Shown one piece after another: positions 1 to 6,883 of a stretch of 13,954 nt of DNA. The stretch covers positions 1-13,954 of the forward strand of contig JAEWJQ010000037.1 in assembly GCA_023386515.1 (NCBI GenBank). The letters run 5' to 3'. Position numbers and translations under genes: made by a program. This stretch comes from Pseudomonadota bacterium. GTDB lineage: Bacteria; Pseudomonadota; Alphaproteobacteria; Sphingomonadales; Sphingomonadaceae. Below the pieces are notes generated by a model that searched no databases, was not told where the DNA came from, and saw only the letters and a program-made list of their open reading frames with translations. Position 1 is the first letter of the stretch; the number at the start of each line of letters is the position of its first letter.

Positions 1-56
1 TTTCGCCGCCACCTCGCCTGTTCGACCTACGGCGGACGAGGGTGCGACAAGAACAC

Positions 57-82
57 AAAAAAGCGCGGCCCCGCGGGACCGC
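57..82 (-). terminator. Intrinsic terminator of the TPR gene
   Basis: Read on the minus strand, GCGGTCC and GGGCCGC-like arms (65-82, one G-T pair, loop CGCG) form a short GC-rich stem. A run of six Ts follows almost directly (the A run at 57-62 on the plus strand). It lies 27 bp past the TPR stop codon, the expected layout for a Rho-independent terminator. Bases 1-56 hold nothing else I can recognise. Confidence 0.75.
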
Positions 83-109
83 CCTTTCATTGTCACACCG
101 ACCGATGGA

Positions 110-1426
110 TCAGGCGGCGGGCGTCGCGGCCGTGCTGGTGCCGGTCTGCAGCCAGGTCGTCCACAGGCCGGCGATGTCGGCGCGCGGCTGCGTGGTGATG
201 GAGGGAAAGGTGGTCTGCGCCCCCGCCTTGTCGCCCGAACGCGCCTGGGCAATGGCGAGGTGGGTGTTGACCTCGTCCTTGTCGACGCCGCCCTTGGTCA
301 GCGCTTGGCGGTAGAGCTCGATCGCCTTGGCGTAATTGCCCTGGCCGAGATAGGCGTCGGCGGTCTGCGCGGACAGCTTGCCGTCCTTCGCCGCCGCGGC
401 CTGCTTCTCGCTGCTGGCGAGCGAACCCTCGTTCTTGATCGCGGTGTTGGCATCGCCGAGCAGCCGCTTGGAGAAGGTGCTGGTCGCCGGGATCTTGCCC
501 GACGCCATGCCTTCCTTCAGCACCGCCGCCGCCTCATAGGGATTGCCGCGGTCGTAGACGGCCTGGGCATATTCCTCATAGGCCGCCTGGTCGACCAGCG
601 AATTGCTCGCGCGCATCAGACGGAACAGGTCGATCTGCTGCAGCTTGTCGGTCTTGACCGGCGCATTCTGGGCGAACGCGTACTGCAGGATGACGTCGCG
701 CCACACCTTCGGCGTCGGATAGGCGACCAGATACTTCTTCATCCAGTCGATCGTCTGCGCCTTCATGCCCTTATTGTTAGCGGTGGCGATGGCGTAGCGG
801 TAATAGGCCTCCGGCGGGGTCTGGCCGGCCGCTTTCTGCGCGGTGACCACCTGATCGAGATCGGCGAGGCCGCCGGCGACGTCACCGCTCTGCACCTTCA
901 GCTTGGCGAGCTGAATGTCGAGATCGGGGCTGGTGAAGCCGGCCTGCTTCGCCTGGGTGAAATATTGCACCGCGACCTGCGACTGGCCGCTGTTCGCCGC
1001 CAGCGCGCCCCGACGGAACAGATACTTGCCGCGATCGGCGGCGGGCGTGCTCTTCGCCGCGATCAGCGCGTCGAGCGGCTTGGCGAGCACGGTCTCGTCG
1101 ACCGGCGCCTTGGGATTGGCCTCCTGAGCAGCGGCGAGCTTGCGGTTCTCGAGGTCGTAGCGCAGCGCAGCGGCGACATATTTGTCGTCGTCGGTGGTCG
1201 CGGCGGCCTCGATCTGGGCGACGAGCGGCTCGGCGGCGGCGACGTTGTTCTGCGAGATCGCGGTCTGCGCCTGCGAGGCGACCGCGAGGACGGGCTTGCT
1301 CAGCTTGAAGCCCGGAGCCTGGGCCTGTTCCTTCTTGTCCTTGGCGACGGCGGGCGTCGCGAGCGCAAGGCCACTCACGCCAGTGGCCAGCGCGGCGGCC
1401 AGCGCCAGCTTCGAAAGGGTCTTCAT
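110..1426 (-). CDS. Exported tetratricopeptide-repeat (TPR) protein, 438 aa
   Basis: This is a predicted periplasmic TPR scaffold protein of unknown partner. The start at 1426 is chosen because GGAGAG lies 6-11 bp upstream and the protein then opens with a clean Sec signal peptide: MKTLSK, a hydrophobic stretch, and an AVA cleavage site near residue 28. The longer open frame up to 1516 would bury that signal. The mature part is alpha-helical and Ala/Gln-rich. TPR-like units are visible at about 135-170 (A-x-x-x-G-x-x-x-x-A-V-x-Y-F pattern), 280-310, 350-379 (the clearest: AYLGQGNYAKAIELYRQAL) and 384-415. There are no transmembrane segments after the signal and no catalytic motif. The gene is monocistronic, divergent from yaaA, and followed by its own terminator. 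TPR proteins of this kind mediate protein-protein contacts in the envelope; the specific role cannot be read from the sequence. Confidence 0.85.
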   Translation of the reverse strand: MKTLSKLALAAALATGVSGLALATPAVAKDKKEQAQAPGFKLSKPVLAVASQAQTAISQNNVAAAEPLVAQIEAAATTDDDKYVAAALRYDLENRKLAAAQEANPKAPVDETVLAKPLDALIAAKSTPAADRGKYLFRRGALAANSGQSQVAVQYFTQAKQAGFTSPDLDIQLAKLKVQSGDVAGGLADLDQVVTAQKAAGQTPPEAYYRYAIATANNKGMKAQTIDWMKKYLVAYPTPKVWRDVILQYAFAQNAPVKTDKLQQIDLFRLMRASNSLVDQAAYEEYAQAVYDRGNPYEAAAVLKEGMASGKIPATSTFSKRLLGDANTAIKNEGSLASSEKQAAAAKDGKLSAQTADAYLGQGNYAKAIELYRQALTKGGVDKDEVNTHLAIAQARSGDKAGAQTTFPSITTQPRADIAGLWTTWLQTGTSTAATPAA

Positions 1427-1474
1427 GCGAACTCTCTCCGTTTTGGGCATGCCAAGTGAACGATTTGGCAGGGC

Positions 1475-1516
1475 AACGTGCGGCGTTGCTGTAGAGGTCC
1501 CTGCCGAGCCGTTCAA
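1475..1516 (-). promoter_or_regulatory. Candidate promoter region of the TPR gene
   Basis: Two overlapping minus-strand promoter readings exist here. One is sigma70-like: TTGAAC (1511-1516), a 17-bp spacer, then TACAGC (1488-1493), which is 5/6 and only 3/6 to consensus. The other is EcfG-like: GGACC (1496-1500), 17 bp, CGTT (1475-1478), one mismatch from GGAAC-N17-CGTT. Either would give a leader of roughly 40-55 nt before the start at 1426. A TGCCAA-N9-TTGGCA inverted repeat (1450-1470) lies in that leader. Neither reading is strong. Confidence 0.3.
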
Positions 1517-1571
1517 GCGAGGCTAACCATCGCGCCCTCGCCGCCAGCCACTGAACGGCGATTGAACGGCG
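1508..1571. promoter_or_regulatory. Three TGAACGGC boxes between TPR gene and yaaA
   Basis: The 8-mer TGAACGGC occurs at 1552-1559 and 1563-1570, an 11-bp period or about one helical turn; both copies continue as TGAACGGCG. It also occurs inverted as GCCGTTCA at 1508-1515. The inverted copy overlaps the candidate -35 of the TPR gene and the direct pair sits 27-46 bp upstream of the yaaA start. Spacing and position suggest a shared operator, but no regulator is identified. Confidence 0.35.
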
Positions 1572-1597
1572 CCGTCGCGGCGGCTACCGGCGGGGCC

Positions 1598-2338
1598 ATG
1601 ATCGCGCTGCTCTCCCCCGCCAAGACGCTGGATTACGAATCGCCGCTGCCGACGATCGCGCCCACCCGGCCACGCTTCGCCGATGAGGCGACCACGCTCG
1701 CCAAGGCGGCATCGCACTTGACGCAGAAGAAGCTGCAGGAGCTGATGCACATCTCGCCCGCGCTGGCGAAGCTCAACGCCGACCGCTTCCGCGACTTCGC
1801 CGACGCGCCGGAGCGGCCAGCCTTGTTCGCCTTCGCCGGCGACGTCTACACCGGACTGGAAGCGGCGACGTTGCCCGAGGAAGCCTTGCCCTTCGCGCAG
1901 GATCATCTGCGGTTGCTGTCGGGCCTGTACGGATTGCTGCGTCCGCTCGACCTGATGCGCCCCTATCGCCTCGAGATGGGGACACGCTGGGCACCCCGGC
2001 GCAGCAAGCTGACCGACTGGTGGGGCGACCGTATCGCCGCCGCGCTGCTCGACGATCTGCGCGCCGAGGGTGGCGACACCATCCTCAATCTCGCCAGCCA
2101 GGAATATTTCGCGGCGGTCGCCGGCCACCTGCCTAAGGACGTCCGGGTGATCGCCGTCGACTTCCGCGACGGCGATCGCTTCATCAGTTTCCACGCCAAG
2201 AAGGCACGCGGGATGATGGCCCGCTGGATGGTCGAGCATCGCGTCACCGATCCGCAGGCGATGCAGGGGTTCGACAGCGACGGCTACGCCTTCGACCCCG
2301 CCGCCAGCGACGACGACAGCTGGACCTTCCGCCGGTGA
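1598..2338 (+). CDS. yaaA: Peroxide stress protein YaaA (UPF0246/DUF328), 246 aa
   Basis: YaaA is a cytoplasmic protein that in E. coli limits free iron and so Fenton damage during hydrogen peroxide stress, under OxyR control; it has been reported to bind DNA. The family is recognised from the N-terminal LLSPAKTLD (4-12), GDVYTGL (81-87), LSGLYGLLRPLDLMRPYRLE (107-126) with MGT directly after it, NLASQEYF (164-171), and the C-terminal SFHAKKARGMMARW (197-210) with GFDSDGYAF (224-232). The length is close to the usual 250-260 aa. The start at 1598 gives the canonical M-I-A-L-L-S-P-A-K beginning behind a modest GGCGGGG (1589-1595). The longer open frame from 1478 adds residues not typical of the family. 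The stop overlaps the start of the downstream SDR gene, so the two are one transcription unit. All family hallmarks seem intact. Confidence 0.93.
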   Translation: MIALLSPAKTLDYESPLPTIAPTRPRFADEATTLAKAASHLTQKKLQELMHISPALAKLNADRFRDFADAPERPALFAFAGDVYTGLEAATLPEEALPFAQDHLRLLSGLYGLLRPLDLMRPYRLEMGTRWAPRRSKLTDWWGDRIAAALLDDLRAEGGDTILNLASQEYFAAVAGHLPKDVRVIAVDFRDGDRFISFHAKKARGMMARWMVEHRVTDPQAMQGFDSDGYAFDPAASDDDSWTFRR

Positions 2339-3030
2339 GCGCTGCGGTGGTCATCGGCGCCTCCGGCGGGATCGGCCATGCGCTCGTCGCGGCCCTGCGC
2401 GAGGAGGAAACCTACGGTGTCGTTCACGCCCTGTCGCGAAGTGGACCCTGCGATGCGCGGATCGACATCGAGGACGAAGCGAGCATCGCCACCGCCGCGG
2501 CGCGGATCGCCGCCGGTCCGGTGCCGTCGCTCGTGATCGTCGCCAGCGGGCTGTTGCACGACGGGGAGCGCGGGCCGGAGAAGACCCATCGCGATCTCGA
2601 TCCGTCGTGGCTGATGCGGACGCTGGCGGTGAATGCGGTCGGCCCGGCGCTGGTCGCCAAGCATCTGCTGCCGCTGATGCCTAAGCAGGGGCGCAGCATC
2701 TTCGCCATCCTGTCCGCCCGCGTCGGCAGCATCACCGACAATCGGCTGGGCGGCTGGTACGGCTATCGCATGGCCAAGGCAGCGGCCAACCAGCTGGTGC
2801 GGACGCTGGCGATCGAGGAGAAGCGGCGCAACGATCGGTCGATCGTCGTCGGCCTGCATCCCGGTACCGTCGATACCGCCCTGTCGAAGCCATTTCAGGC
2901 GAACGTGCGGCCCGGAACGCTGTTCACGCCCGACCGCGCCGCATCCCAGCTGCTCGACGTGCTCGACGGACTCAAGGTGACGGATAGCGGACGGCTGTTC
3001 GACCATGAGGGCAAGGAGATCCTGCCCTGA
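2335..3030 (+). CDS. SDR-family NAD(P)-dependent oxidoreductase, 231 aa
   Basis: This is a single-domain short-chain dehydrogenase/reductase of the C-factor-like group; the substrate is unknown. The Rossmann fold begins at once with the cofactor motif GASGGIG (8-14). N100 sits in the conserved LAVNAVGP stretch. The catalytic set is S127 (ILSARVGSI), Y144 and K148 (YxxxK in YGYRMAK). The run LSARVGSITDNRLGGWYGYR (126-145) and the HPGTVDTALSKPF (175-187) loop are hallmarks of this subgroup. The start is GTG at 2335, inside the yaaA stop (GTGA overlap), with no independent Shine-Dalgarno visible. Translation is therefore probably coupled to yaaA. Length is normal for a classical SDR lacking extensions. 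A role alongside YaaA in redox or peroxide stress is an inference from the overlap only. Confidence 0.88.
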   Translation: MSAAVVIGASGGIGHALVAALREEETYGVVHALSRSGPCDARIDIEDEASIATAAARIAAGPVPSLVIVASGLLHDGERGPEKTHRDLDPSWLMRTLAVNAVGPALVAKHLLPLMPKQGRSIFAILSARVGSITDNRLGGWYGYRMAKAAANQLVRTLAIEEKRRNDRSIVVGLHPGTVDTALSKPFQANVRPGTLFTPDRAASQLLDVLDGLKVTDSGRLFDHEGKEILP

Positions 3031-3031
3031 T

Positions 3032-3075
3032 CGTGGCCGGGTGCAAGATGACGTAGATGTCACCTTGCAGCCACG
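3032..3075. repeat. Imperfect 44-bp inverted repeat after the SDR gene
   Basis: The arms pair as CGTGGC (3032-3037) with GCCACG (3070-3075), TGCAAG (3042-3047) with CTTGCA (3064-3069), and TGAC (3049-3052) with GTCA (3059-3062). That is 16 base pairs, with one A-C mismatch, a CGGG bulge (3038-3041) and loop GTAGAT. It starts 2 bp after the SDR stop. No T run follows, so it is a poor intrinsic terminator. It could be a transcript-end stabilising hairpin, an operator centred on TGACGTAGATGTCA, or a copy of a dispersed intergenic repeat. Confidence 0.5.
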
Positions 3076-3112
3076 GTGGCGACAAGTGGAGGCGCGCATC
3101 CTCGGCGAACGA

Positions 3113-3129
3113 CGTCCGTCGGACGGACG
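3113..3129. repeat. 17-bp perfect palindrome before the Thr-rich gene
   Basis: CGTCCGTC and GACGGACG flank a single G. The centre is 34 bp upstream of the ATG at 3155 and about 24 bp before its Shine-Dalgarno. It could be a dyad operator for a helix-turn-helix regulator, or a 7-bp stem with a 3-nt loop in the 5' leader. I see no convincing -35/-10 pair nearby. Confidence 0.4.
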
Positions 3130-3154
3130 ATCGGTGCATCGCAAGGAGAGAGCC

Positions 3155-3454
3155 ATGACCAAGTCGCTTCCCGTCCTGATCCTGTCGACCGCCGCATTGC
3201 TGACCGCCGGCGCCGCGTCGGCGCAGGGGATGACCCCGACCCACAAAACGCAGGCGAAGACCATTGTCGCCACCAAGACGACCACCACGACCCGGCCGTC
3301 CGCCGCTCCTGCCGCCAAGGCGACCACCAGGACGACGACGACGCGCCAGACCGCGGCCAATGGCCGCATGGTCACCACCAAGACCGCGACGGGCAAGACC
3401 GTGACCTACAATTGCAGCAAGGCGGGCAACGCCAACAAGAAGGCCTGCAAATAA
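3155..3454 (+). CDS. Small exported Thr/Lys-rich protein, 99 aa, unknown function
   Basis: The start at 3155 follows a good Shine-Dalgarno, GGAGAG (3145-3150), and gives a textbook Sec signal peptide: MTKS, a hydrophobic core LPVLILSTAALLTAG, and cleavage near ASA-Q at residues 22-24. The upstream in-frame codons to 3005 would mask it. The mature protein, about 75 aa, is low-complexity and dominated by Thr, Lys and Ala with runs TTTTT and TTRTTTT. A more ordered tail follows, with NGRMVTTKTATGKTVTY and two cysteines in YNCSKAGNANKKACK. The two cysteines could form a disulfide in the periplasm. There is no enzyme motif and no known domain that I recognise. Basic charge and disorder suggest contact with the cell wall or another polyanion; this is only inference. 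It is probably monocistronic. Confidence 0.75.
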   Translation: MTKSLPVLILSTAALLTAGAASAQGMTPTHKTQAKTIVATKTTTTTRPSAAPAAKATTRTTTTRQTAANGRMVTTKTATGKTVTYNCSKAGNANKKACK

Positions 3455-3464
3455 GCATCTCGCC

Positions 3465-3526
3465 GTGCCGCGCGCCGCGGCACCGTCGATCGTCCAGCGC
3501 GGCCGGGTTCCACCACGCCGCGCTGG
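3465..3526. other. Two GC-rich stem-loops between Thr-rich gene and gyrA
   Basis: The first hairpin is GTGCCGCG/CGCGGCAC (3465-3472 and 3476-3483, loop CGC), 10 bp past the Thr-rich stop. The second is a perfect 10-bp stem, CCAGCGCGGC/GCCGCGCTGG (3494-3503 and 3517-3526), with a 13-nt loop. Neither is followed by a T run, so they are weak candidates for intrinsic termination. They may stabilise the upstream mRNA 3' end or belong to a long gyrA leader. Confidence 0.45.
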
Positions 3527-3553
3527 CAGCGTCTCTCGCGGGCGCACGCGCGC

Positions 3554-3582
3554 GTGACATTCCGGCGACTCATGCCTAGATA
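3554..3582 (+). promoter_or_regulatory. Candidate gyrA promoter
   Basis: GTGACA (3554-3559, 5/6 to TTGACA) is followed after exactly 17 bp by TAGATA (3577-3582, 3/6 to TATAAT). The predicted transcription start is near 3589, giving a leader of about 30 nt. The -35 overlaps a 12-bp palindrome, CACGCGCGCGTG (3545-3556). The -10 is weak, so this is tentative. A small GGGGT/ACCCC hairpin (3583-3599) lies just before the Shine-Dalgarno. Confidence 0.35.
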
Positions 3583-3620
3583 GGGGTTCGTTACACCCCC
3601 ATCTTCGGAAAGCATGATCC

Positions 3621-6431
3621 TTGGCCGACGAGACCGTCCTCGCCGAACCCCCCGCCCATCCCGAGGGCATCTCGACGATCTCGATCGTCGACGAAATGAA
3701 GTCGAGCTATCTCGACTATGCGATGAGCGTGATCGTCGCCCGCGCGCTGCCCGACGTGCGCGACGGGCTGAAGCCGGTGCATCGGCGCATCCTCTTCTCG
3801 GCGCAGGAAAGCGGCTTCTTCTTCAACCGCCCCTATCGCAAGTCGGCGCGCATCGTCGGCGACGTGATCGGTAAATATCACCCGCACGGCGATACCGCCA
3901 TCTACGACGCCTTGGCGCGCATGACCCAGGATTGGTCGATGCGGCTGCCGCTGATCGACGGCCAGGGCAACTTCGGCTCGATGGATCCCGATCCGCCCGC
4001 CGCGATGCGCTACACCGAGGCGCGCCTCGCGCGCGCCGCCAATTACCTGATGGAGGATCTCGACAAGGATACCGTCGACTTCCAGCCGAACTACGACGCC
4101 AGCGAGCGCGAGCCGCAGGTGCTGCCGGCGCGCTTCCCGAATCTGCTCGTCAACGGCGCCGGCGGCATTGCGGTCGGCATGGCGACCAACATTCCGCCGC
4201 ACAATCTCGGCGAGGTGGTCGACGCCTGCCTGGCCTATATCGACAATGGCGCGATCACGATCGAGGAGCTGATGGAGATCGTGCCGGGGCCGGACTTCCC
4301 GACCGGCGCGATCATCCTCGGCCGCGCCGGCGCGCGCTCGGCTTACAATACCGGCCGCGGCTCGATCATCGTTCGCTCGCGCCACGAGGTCGAGGAAGGA
4401 CGCGGCGACCGCCGCTCGATCGTGCTGACGGAGATCCCGTTCCAACAGGGCAAGAACGCGCTGGTCGAGAAGATCGCCGAGGCCGCGAAGGACAAGCGGA
4501 TCGAGGGCGTCAGTGACATCCGCGACGAGTCGAACCGCGAGGGCGTGCGGATCGTCATCGACCTGAAGCGCGATGCGACGCCGGAGGTGGTGCTGAACCA
4601 ATTGTGGCGGCATACGCCGGCACAGGGTTCCTTCCCCGCCAACATGCTCGCGATCCGCGGTGGCCGGCCGGAGACGCTGAACCTCAAGGACATCATCCAG
4701 TCCTTCGTCCAGTTCCGCGAGCAGGTGATCACCCGCCGCTCCAAGTTCGAACTCGCCAAGGCGCGCGACCGTGCGCACATCTTGCTCGGTCTGGTGATCG
4801 CGGTCACCAATCTCGACGAGGTGGTGCGGATCATCCGCGGTTCGGCCAGCCCGGCGGAGGCGCGCGCGGCGCTGCTCGGCCGCGAATGGCCAGTGGCGGA
4901 GATCGCGCCCTATCTGAAGCTGGTCGAGGCGGTCGACACGCAGGCGACCGGCGACACCTATCGCCTGACCGAGGTGCAGGTCCGCGCGATCCTCGACCTG
5001 CGTCTGCATCGCCTGACCGCACTCGGCCGCGACGAGATCGGCGAGGAGCTGAAGGGCCTCGCCGATTCGATCGCCGAGCTGCTCGCCATCCTCGGCAGCC
5101 GCGCCAAGCTCTATGAAGTGATGCGCGAGGAACTGGTCGACGTCCGCGCCGCCTTCGCCACGCCGCGCCGTACCGAGATCGCCGCGGCCGCCGACGGCAT
5201 CGACGACGAGGATCTGATCGAGCGCGAGGACATGGTCGTCACCGTCACGGTGCAGGGCTATATCAAGCGCACCCCGCTCGACACCTTCCGCGCGCAGAAG
5301 CGCGGCGGCAAGGGCCGCGCCGGCATGGCGACGAAGGACGAGGATGCGATCACGTCGCTGTTCGTCACCTCGACCCATACGCCGGTGCTGTTCTTCTCCA
5401 ATCACGGCAAGGTCTATCGCAAGAAGGTCTGGCGCCTGCCTGAAGGCGGCCCCGCGACGCGCGGCCGGCCGATGATCAACCTGCTCCCGCTCAGCCCCGG
5501 CGAGACGATCTCGACCGTGCTGCCCCTGCCGGAGGATGAGACGCGCTGGGGCGATCTGCACGTCATGTTCGCGACCGCCAATGGCACGGTGCGGCGCAAT
5601 GCGATGGACGCCTTCGCGAACGTGCCGACCAACGGCAAGCTCGCGATGCGCTTCGACGAGGGATCGGACGACCGATTGATCGGCGTCGCCCTGCTGACTG
5701 AGGACGATGACGTGTTGCTCGCCACCCGGGCGGGCAAGGCGATCCGCTTCGCCGCCACCGAGGTGCGCGAGTTCCAGAGCCGCACCTCGACCGGCGTGCG
5801 CGGCGTCAGCCTGGCGGACGGCGACGAGGTCATCAGCCTGTCGATCCTGCGCGGCTTCGCGGCAACGACGGAAGAGCGCGACGCCTATCTGAAGGCAGCG
5901 CCGTGGAAGGAAGGCGATCGCGAGATGTCGCTGCCGGCAGAGCGTATGGCGGAGTTCGAGGCGGCGGAGGAGTTCATCCTCACCGTCACTGCCAATGGCT
6001 ATGGCAAGCGCACATCCGCTTATGAGTATCGCCGCACCGGACGCGGCGGCCAGGGGATCACCAACATCGTCTCCGCCGGCCGCAACGGGCCGGTGGTAGC
6101 GAGCTTCCCGGCGCATAACGGCGAGCAGCTGATGCTGGTCACCGATCAGGCGAAGCTGATCCGCATGTCGGTCGGCGACGTCCGCGTCACCGGCCGCAAC
6201 ACGCAGGGCGTGACGCTGTTCAACGTCGCCAAGGACGAGCACGTCGTCTCCGCCGCGCGGATCGACGAGGAGGAAGAGCCGGAGAATGCCGCCGAGGCAC
6301 TGGTCGCGGAGGAGCGCGCCGATGCTCCCGCCGCGGACACTTCCGACGCGATCATGCTTGACGACGGCACGGGTCCGCAGACGATGGATGAGCGCGTCGA
6401 CGAAACCGACGACGAGGGGGATGAGGCATGA
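3621..6431 (+). CDS. gyrA: DNA gyrase subunit A, 936 aa
   Basis: This is the breakage-reunion subunit of DNA gyrase, which with GyrB introduces negative supercoils using ATP. The N-terminal half carries the hallmark [20 protein letters not shown] (28-47), [10 protein letters not shown], the QRDR helix [10 protein letters not shown] (87-96) and the catalytic Tyr131 in MRYTEARLA. The C-terminal beta-pinwheel starts after residue 530. Its GyrA box, QKRGGKG (559-565), separates it from ParC. The CTD has an insertion near residues 750-785, as in other alphaproteobacteria, and ends in a highly acidic tail (about 875-936), which modulates supercoiling in other species. The start is TTG at 3621 with GGAAAG (3607-3612) 8 bp upstream; an ATG at 3614 is out of frame. 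The residue at the E. coli Ser83 position is Thr92; the Asp87 equivalent is Asp96. The stop overlaps the next gene by 4 bp. Confidence 0.97.
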   Translation: MADETVLAEPPAHPEGISTISIVDEMKSSYLDYAMSVIVARALPDVRDGLKPVHRRILFSAQESGFFFNRPYRKSARIVGDVIGKYHPHGDTAIYDALARMTQDWSMRLPLIDGQGNFGSMDPDPPAAMRYTEARLARAANYLMEDLDKDTVDFQPNYDASEREPQVLPARFPNLLVNGAGGIAVGMATNIPPHNLGEVVDACLAYIDNGAITIEELMEIVPGPDFPTGAIILGRAGARSAYNTGRGSIIVRSRHEVEEGRGDRRSIVLTEIPFQQGKNALVEKIAEAAKDKRIEGVSDIRDESNREGVRIVIDLKRDATPEVVLNQLWRHTPAQGSFPANMLAIRGGRPETLNLKDIIQSFVQFREQVITRRSKFELAKARDRAHILLGLVIAVTNLDEVVRIIRGSASPAEARAALLGREWPVAEIAPYLKLVEAVDTQATGDTYRLTEVQVRAILDLRLHRLTALGRDEIGEELKGLADSIAELLAILGSRAKLYEVMREELVDVRAAFATPRRTEIAAAADGIDDEDLIEREDMVVTVTVQGYIKRTPLDTFRAQKRGGKGRAGMATKDEDAITSLFVTSTHTPVLFFSNHGKVYRKKVWRLPEGGPATRGRPMINLLPLSPGETISTVLPLPEDETRWGDLHVMFATANGTVRRNAMDAFANVPTNGKLAMRFDEGSDDRLIGVALLTEDDDVLLATRAGKAIRFAATEVREFQSRTSTGVRGVSLADGDEVISLSILRGFAATTEERDAYLKAAPWKEGDREMSLPAERMAEFEAAEEFILTVTANGYGKRTSAYEYRRTGRGGQGITNIVSAGRNGPVVASFPAHNGEQLMLVTDQAKLIRMSVGDVRVTGRNTQGVTLFNVAKDEHVVSAARIDEEEEPENAAEALVAEERADAPAADTSDAIMLDDGTGPQTMDERVDETDDEGDEA

Positions 6432-6781
6432 ACGAGAGGCCGCTGACCGCCTATAAGGTGCTGACTGCGGACGAGATGGCGACGCTGGAACGGGACGGGC
6501 GCTTCGCCGGCGCCCCGGTCGATCTGGCCGACGGCTACATCCATCTGTCGACCGCCGCGCAGTTGACCGAAACGGTCGACAAGCATTTCGCCGGGCAGGC
6601 CGACCTTTACGTCGCCGCCGTCGATCTGGAAGCGCAGGACGATCCGGTGCGGTGGGAGACCTCGCGCGGCGGACAGCAATTCCCGCACCTTTACGGCCCG
6701 CTGCTGCTCGAAACCATCGTCGCCTATTCGCCTCTGACGCGCGACGAAGAGGGTCGCGTACGGCTGCCGATCACCGGCTGA
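6428..6781 (+). CDS. DUF952 family protein, 117 aa
   Basis: This small cytoplasmic protein belongs to DUF952, whose biochemical function is not established. The family is recognised from the N-terminal YKVLTADEM, the DGYIHLST motif (35-42), HFAGQ (53-57), and the signature RWETSRGGQQFPHLYGPL (75-92). To my recollection DUF952 has been grouped with the ADP-ribosyltransferase-like fold, with the H-L-S-T and R-G-G-x-x-F-P-H-L-Y-G segments as the conserved core; I have no proof of activity here. Length is typical for the family. The ATG lies inside the gyrA stop (ATGA overlap). A strong GAGGGGG (6414-6420) sits 7 bp upstream, within the codons for the gyrA acidic tail. It should be co-transcribed and translationally coupled with gyrA. 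There is no signal peptide or membrane segment. Confidence 0.88.
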   Translation: MNERPLTAYKVLTADEMATLERDGRFAGAPVDLADGYIHLSTAAQLTETVDKHFAGQADLYVAAVDLEAQDDPVRWETSRGGQQFPHLYGPLLLETIVAYSPLTRDEEGRVRLPITG

Positions 6782-6794
6782 TCGCGTCCGCCAC

Positions 6795-6820
6795 TCCGCC
6801 CGCCGCAGAAAACGGGCGGA
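6795..6820. terminator. Terminator-like hairpin after gyrA-DUF952
   Basis: TCCGCCCG (6795-6802) pairs with CGGGCGGA (6813-6820) across a 10-nt loop, 14 bp past the DUF952 stop. No T run follows, so termination may be inefficient or Rho-assisted. Its right arm overlaps the -35 of the next promoter. Confidence 0.45.
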
Positions 6821-6843
6821 ACCGCCACACGCACCCCATCGTT
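6818..6843 (+). promoter_or_regulatory. Sigma-EcfG (general stress response) type promoter
   Basis: GGAAC (6818-6822), a 17-bp spacer, then CGTT (6840-6843). This matches the alphaproteobacterial sigma-EcfG consensus GGAAC-N16/17-CGTT at every defined base. It is oriented toward the PRC-repeat gene, whose ATG is 40 bp past the -10 element; the predicted leader is about 33 nt. In alphaproteobacteria such promoters are controlled by the PhyR-NepR-EcfG cascade. None of those regulators is in this window. Confidence 0.65.
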
Positions 6844-6883
6844 TCTCTGTCTCAACGACGCGAAACAATTGGGAGATATGTTG

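Noticed and set aside
260..1459. 399-codon plus-strand frame over the TPR gene
   Set aside because: Mirror-frame composition with no motif. The TPR protein on the minus strand has signal peptide, Shine-Dalgarno and terminator.
1562..1590. TTGAAC-N17-TACCGG as a yaaA promoter
   Set aside because: The -10 matches only 2/6 and would imply an almost leaderless transcript. The TTGAAC is better explained as part of the repeated TGAACGGC box.
2284..3396. 370-codon minus-strand frame over the SDR and Thr-rich genes
   Set aside because: It spans the ends of three well-supported plus-strand genes. Its Val/Ala-rich start is the mirror of the Thr-rich repeats.
3591..6242. 883-codon open frame antisense to gyrA
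   Set aside because: Its composition (Arg, His, Asp, Leu-rich with no domain) is that of a mirror frame of a high-GC gene. GyrA on the other strand is beyond doubt.
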